Shown in pieces: positions 60,863 to 64,000 of a stretch of 64,000 nucleotides of DNA (positions are counted from its first letter, which is position 1; each line of letters begins with the position of its first letter). Location: the IMG/VR virus record IMGVR_UViG_3300027816_000098, positions 1 to 64,000 of that record. One strand, written 5' to 3'. This stretch comes from a virus. A model generated the notes under the pieces. That model saw only the letters and a list, made by a program, of their open reading frames with translations. It was not told where the DNA came from and searched no databases. Made by a program: the position numbers and the translations under genes.

Positions 60863-61477
60863 TTATTTTTTATAACCATAAATTGAAATAGACCCACTCA
60901 TTGTATTTGCAGCACCGTACATTGTTATTCCATCATAAGATGTTGATAAAGTATGAGTAATTCCTGATTCCGATAACCAAAGTTGAGTTGTATCTGCTAA
61001 GAGTTTTGCTGTATACCGAGAAAAACCATAAGTTTGAGATGCAGCAAAAGGATTAACAAGTTCAATTTCAAATAATTCATTACCAGCACTTGCTGTGTAA
61101 TTTAAATCCCAATTTGTTAACGCTGCTCTAGTTCCATATAGTGTTGTACTAGCACCACGAATATTTTGAACACCATAGTTTGATCCAGTTGCGTCACTTC
61201 CTCCTGTACGAAGTCTAAAATACGCACCTTCGTTTGCACTCCAGTTTATATTTGTTAAAATTCTATATCTATCGTAATTAGCACTAAATATGTTATTTAA
61301 AGAAATTGATGAAGCAGTTGCAAAAGTTATTGTACCACTTGTTGATATTGAAGATGTGGCACTTCCTCCAACAACTGATATAGAACTTGGAACAATGCTA
61401 ACTAAGCCTAATTCACTATCTGTAGCCAAGGCGGTACTCGAAGATAAAACCTTTGATATATCTCTACTTCTAGCCAT
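60863..61477 (-). CDS. Fibre head protein with RDISK-type N-terminus
   Basis: A 204-residue protein with an ARSRDISKVLSSSTALATDS anchor, a short linker and a C-terminal beta-sandwich of about 160 residues (VGGSATSSISTSGTITFATA to SISIYGYKK). The C-terminal domain is paralogous to the end of the protein at 61496-62749. GGGGG precedes the ATG. It is probably a small receptor-binding or fibre cap protein. Confidence 0.6.
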   Translation of the reverse strand: MARSRDISKVLSSSTALATDSELGLVSIVPSSISVVGGSATSSISTSGTITFATASSISLNNIFSANYDRYRILTNINWSANEGAYFRLRTGGSDATGSNYGVQNIRGASTTLYGTRAALTNWDLNYTASAGNELFEIELVNPFAASQTYGFSRYTAKLLADTTQLWLSESGITHTLSTSYDGITMYGAANTMSGSISIYGYKK

Positions 61478-61495
61478 TATATTTTATATACCCCC

Positions 61496-62749
61496 TTAGT
61501 TCCTGTATCCATAAATTCCAACTGTGCCAGTAAAATTACCTGCACTATTACCAAAAGTAATTCCTGTTAAAGAAGTAGTTTGATTATATCCACCTACAAC
61601 TGTAAATAATGATGGAGAAGTACCTGATAAATCTCTACCACTTTGACTTACAATTCTTGTGTAATCTGTTGCGAAAGGTTTGAATACATCCATAGATATA
61701 GCAACTGCTCCAACTGCTTGATATAGTAATTCAAAAGATGATTGACCTGATGCTCTACCACCAGTTAAAGTTGTAGAACTTGCTAAAATATTTTGAAACA
61801 AATAATTACTTGCAGTAACATTACCACTTCCATTTCGAAATTGAACTGTAATGTTTTGAGTGCCACTTGTAACGCATTCAAAAATAATTCGATAATTGTT
61901 GTAATTTGTATTAAAGACACCATCTATTGAAACACTAGAAGCACTTGTAAAAGAAACTGCTCCAGTAGAAGAAACGGACCCACTACCACCAGTTACAGCG
62001 ATAGAAGTTGGAACTAACTGAACTAATCCACCAGCAGCCACAGGAGCGTAAGTAGTAGAGGCACTACTTTGACTTAAATATGTGCTACTAGCACTAGTTT
62101 TAGTTAAAAATTGATCATCAGTTTGTGCAATAGTATAAGTATTAGGAACTCTAAAATTCTTTAAGGTATGAATTTGAATAATATCATTTGTAACTACCGC
62201 CTCATCTAGGGTTACAGCAGAACCACTAGTGGCAACATATTCTTCGGGTGCTAATAAAATTCCATTTACATATACTTTTTCTAATCCAGCAGTATAATCT
62301 AAAGTAACTGCATTATCATCTAAGCCAGATATAACTGTGCCAGAGGCACTTACAGTTTTAGTCCATCTTTCAAATGTATTAGCAACTTTATTATCTATTT
62401 GTGCTTGTGTATATGTATTACCTACATTTATATTATTATAGGCTATTACTTCTACTATATACCCCGCTGTTAGGGCTGTAAGACCTGTGATTGTGGTTCC
62501 TGTAGTTGCTGTGTAGTCTGAGTCTCTTGCTAATAGAACACCATTAAGATATACCTGCTCATATCCAGGGGTATAAATTAAAGATTCTCCATTATCATCA
62601 TTACCAGACAAAGATGTTTCTGATCCTACTGCTGTATATTGCCAGCGGGTAGAATTAACTAAATTTCCAGCGGTATTTAAAGGTACCCATTCTGTACCAT
62701 TATAAGCATATAAGGCTTTACCATTTGTTAATATTTGTGCTGATGCCAT
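61496..62749 (-). CDS. Fibre protein with two repeated modules and a beta head
   Basis: A 417-residue protein. The first part repeats a motif twice: LIYTPGYEQVYLNGVLLARD and LDYTAGLEKVYVNGILLAPE, each followed by similar strands (near residues 55-115 and 145-205). The C-terminal beta-sandwich, SIAVTGGSGSVSSTGAVSF to VGIYGYRN, is shared with the upstream-neighbour protein at 60863-61477. TATAAT occurs six bases before ATG 62749, together with AAGGAGAAGG. It is likely a trimeric fibre. Confidence 0.65.
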   Translation of the reverse strand: MASAQILTNGKALYAYNGTEWVPLNTAGNLVNSTRWQYTAVGSETSLSGNDDNGESLIYTPGYEQVYLNGVLLARDSDYTATTGTTITGLTALTAGYIVEVIAYNNINVGNTYTQAQIDNKVANTFERWTKTVSASGTVISGLDDNAVTLDYTAGLEKVYVNGILLAPEEYVATSGSAVTLDEAVVTNDIIQIHTLKNFRVPNTYTIAQTDDQFLTKTSASSTYLSQSSASTTYAPVAAGGLVQLVPTSIAVTGGSGSVSSTGAVSFTSASSVSIDGVFNTNYNNYRIIFECVTSGTQNITVQFRNGSGNVTASNYLFQNILASSTTLTGGRASGQSSFELLYQAVGAVAISMDVFKPFATDYTRIVSQSGRDLSGTSPSLFTVVGGYNQTTSLTGITFGNSAGNFTGTVGIYGYRN

Positions 62750-62772
62750 ATTTTAATTATACCTTCTCCTTG

Positions 62773-63705
62773 TTATGTTAAATACCTAATTATTACTATT
62801 CCGCTACCGCCTGCTGCTCCACCATTCTTTCCTCCACCACCGCCACCACCAGTATTTGTTTGTCCTGGATTTCCAGCACCACCGTTATTTTGTGTATAGT
62901 TACCACCGCCACCAAGTCCACCATTTCCTGTTGTAGGACCTTCTCCAGATCCACCTCCACCACCACCTGCGTAATATGTTGGAGTTCCACTTATAGAAAC
63001 TTGTGTACCATTTCCTCCGTGACCTCCTGAGTTACCAGCAGTTCCTGATGCTCCAGCACCACCTCCACCACCACCTCTATAGTTAACACCGTTTCCACCA
63101 TTATTTCCTTGTCCAGCAGTTCCTGCACCACCATTTGATGTATCTCCACCACCACCTCCACCAGATCCACCACCGTTACCTCCTACGTTATAGTAGTTAC
63201 CTCCATATCCACCACCTAAAGATGTTATAGTAGAAAAAACTGAATTTGATCCATTATTTGATCCAGATGCACCTCCAGATCCTACTGTAACAGTATGAGA
63301 TCCTGCACTTACTGACATTGTAGAATTTCTTAATCCGCCTGCACCACCACCACCACCTCTATCTCCAGCACCACCAGCACCTCCACCAGCAACAACTAAA
63401 TATTCAACATCTAAAGAAACATTTGCTAAGAAAATACCACTTGATAAAAATGTATGAATAGTATAAGCACCAGATGTAGTTATATCTCCACCAGTTGCTT
63501 TTTGTTGAGTAAGTTTAGGAATTCTAAAAGATGATGATCCAAATATTTGCATCACTGGTGCAGAAGCACTTGAAGTATCAATCCACAATCTTCCATTAGT
63601 ATTTGATGAACTAGGAGAAGCAGAAGAAATAACTATTCTAGAATCTAAATCAGAAATACTTGCAGCGGTAGTAAAAATTTTACTCACATCTCTTGCTCTA
63701 GTCAT
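62773..63705 (-). CDS. Glycine-rich adhesin D
   Basis: A 310-residue protein with a TRARDVSKIF N-terminus shared with the protein at 60863 and an attachment-like middle (NGRLWIDTSSASAPVMQIFG). From residue 100 it follows the glycine-rich plan: VEYLVVAGGGAGGAGDRGGG, then many glycine blocks, ending in GGSGIVIIRYLT, like adhesin C. The N-terminus shows how the adhesin is attached in this copy. TATAAT is six bases before ATG 63705, and GGGGAGG lies just upstream. Confidence 0.72.
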   Translation of the reverse strand: MTRARDVSKIFTTAASISDLDSRIVISSASPSSSNTNGRLWIDTSSASAPVMQIFGSSSFRIPKLTQQKATGGDITTSGAYTIHTFLSSGIFLANVSLDVEYLVVAGGGAGGAGDRGGGGGAGGLRNSTMSVSAGSHTVTVGSGGASGSNNGSNSVFSTITSLGGGYGGNYYNVGGNGGGSGGGGGGDTSNGGAGTAGQGNNGGNGVNYRGGGGGGAGASGTAGNSGGHGGNGTQVSISGTPTYYAGGGGGGSGEGPTTGNGGLGGGGNYTQNNGGAGNPGQTNTGGGGGGGKNGGAAGGSGIVIIRYLT

Positions 63706-63712
63706 ATTATAA

Positions 63713-63892
63713 TTATACCTCCCCAGGAATATATTCTTCTGCTATATTTCCTTCTTCTACCCATTTTAAATACTCTTTATAATCCATATTATTTTCATCC
63801 GTTGGTATATTAGATTCCGAACCATCTTCATTAAACCTTTTAATAAAAAGACTACCTGAAACAATTCCTCTATATGTTTTATACATTGTCAT
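63713..63892 (-). CDS. Small hypothetical protein
   Basis: A 59-residue acidic protein. I start it at ATG 63892, one base after the stop of the partial upstream gene, rather than inside that gene. It includes YRGIVSGSLFIKRFNEDGSE and WVEEGNIAEEYIPGE, and seems fully folded as a small domain. It lies between fibre genes. No family is recognised. Confidence 0.55.
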   Translation of the reverse strand: MTMYKTYRGIVSGSLFIKRFNEDGSESNIPTDENNMDYKEYLKWVEEGNIAEEYIPGEV

Positions 63893-63893
63893 T

Positions 63894-64000
63894 TTATAAC
63901 TCCGCCGATAACCATAAATAAGATCCAGCACCATTTGTGCGATTAAATGTTGCTCGCCCAGCAGTTGATGCTGCAGTTATTGCTGCAATATCTATTCCAT
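63894..64000 (-). CDS. C-terminus of a tail fibre protein (partial)
   Basis: The last 34 residues of a gene that starts beyond the window, ending in TAA one base before the next ATG. The visible part includes ITAASTAGRATFNRTNGAGS and ends YLWLSAEL. Length and content fit the end of another fibre or structural protein, but the family cannot be judged. Confidence 0.5.
   Translation of the reverse strand, partial: GIDIAAITAASTAGRATFNRTNGAGSYLWLSAEL

Noticed and set aside
1-64000. tRNA genes
   Set aside because: No cloverleaf-like sequence with a TTCGA or GTTCRANNC arm was found by eye in the gaps; a tRNA search program would be decisive.
1-64000. Lysogeny genes (integrase, repressor, att site)
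   Set aside because: No tyrosine or serine recombinase motif and no cI-type repressor were seen; the HTH proteins lie in the replication operon.

Overview
This window is a contiguous piece of an AT-rich, long-tailed (siphovirus-like) double-stranded DNA phage genome. It is not complete: the terminase large subunit gene runs off the left edge and a small tail-fibre gene runs off the right edge. Almost every gene lies on the minus strand and is read from right to left; the only plus-strand genes are two at 44.2-45.1 kb. I see no integrase, excisionase, repressor, tRNA gene, CRISPR array or insertion sequence, which fits a virulent phage, although genes outside the window could change that. The host cannot be named from sequence alone. 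The combination of a standalone DnaE-type polymerase, RecA-like recombinase, Cas4-like nuclease, a -1 frameshifted tail chaperone, extended -10 promoters and likely leaderless genes is reminiscent of phages of Actinobacteria, while several tail proteins belong to families common in aquatic phages (inference).

Layout in the direction of transcription. (1) 48.4-64 kb: a dense array of tail-fibre and adhesin genes, with four glycine-rich proteins, a collagen-like protein, an Mtd-N-type fibre and several paralogous modules that recur in different combinations. (2) 44-48.3 kb: a lysis and accessory region with a holin under its own consensus promoter, a small Zn protein, a glycosyltransferase and, on the plus strand, a secreted lysozyme-fold protein and a Zn-ribbon protein; a B12-dependent (class II) ribonucleotide reductase follows. 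(3) 30.3-42.1 kb: the head module, with a very large structural protein, the portal, a prohead protease that carries a Tudor-like domain and a nested scaffold gene, the major capsid protein, four connector genes and the major tail protein. (4) 13.6-30.2 kb: the tail, with a frameshifted chaperone pair, a 2038-residue tape measure, large minor tail proteins and a beta-helix tail spike. (5) 1-13.6 kb: replication, recombination and packaging, with a DnaB-like helicase, primase, single-strand binding protein, DnaE polymerase, RecA, three nuclease-type proteins (Cas4-like, PDDEXK, RuvC-like), several small Zn or HTH proteins, and finally the terminase pair.

Genes are tightly packed, with many ATGA or TAATG overlaps that suggest translational coupling. 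Expression appears to be tuned at module joints: minus-strand hairpin terminators follow the capsid and major tail genes and are immediately followed by extended -10 promoters (TGnTATAAT). Six genes have TATAAT exactly six bases before the ATG, which would place the transcription start on the start codon. The signals most worth a second look are this promoter architecture, the CCCAAAC frameshift site, the nested scaffold start inside the Tudor-containing protease, the terminator-promoter overlap at 30.25 kb, and the recombined adhesin array.
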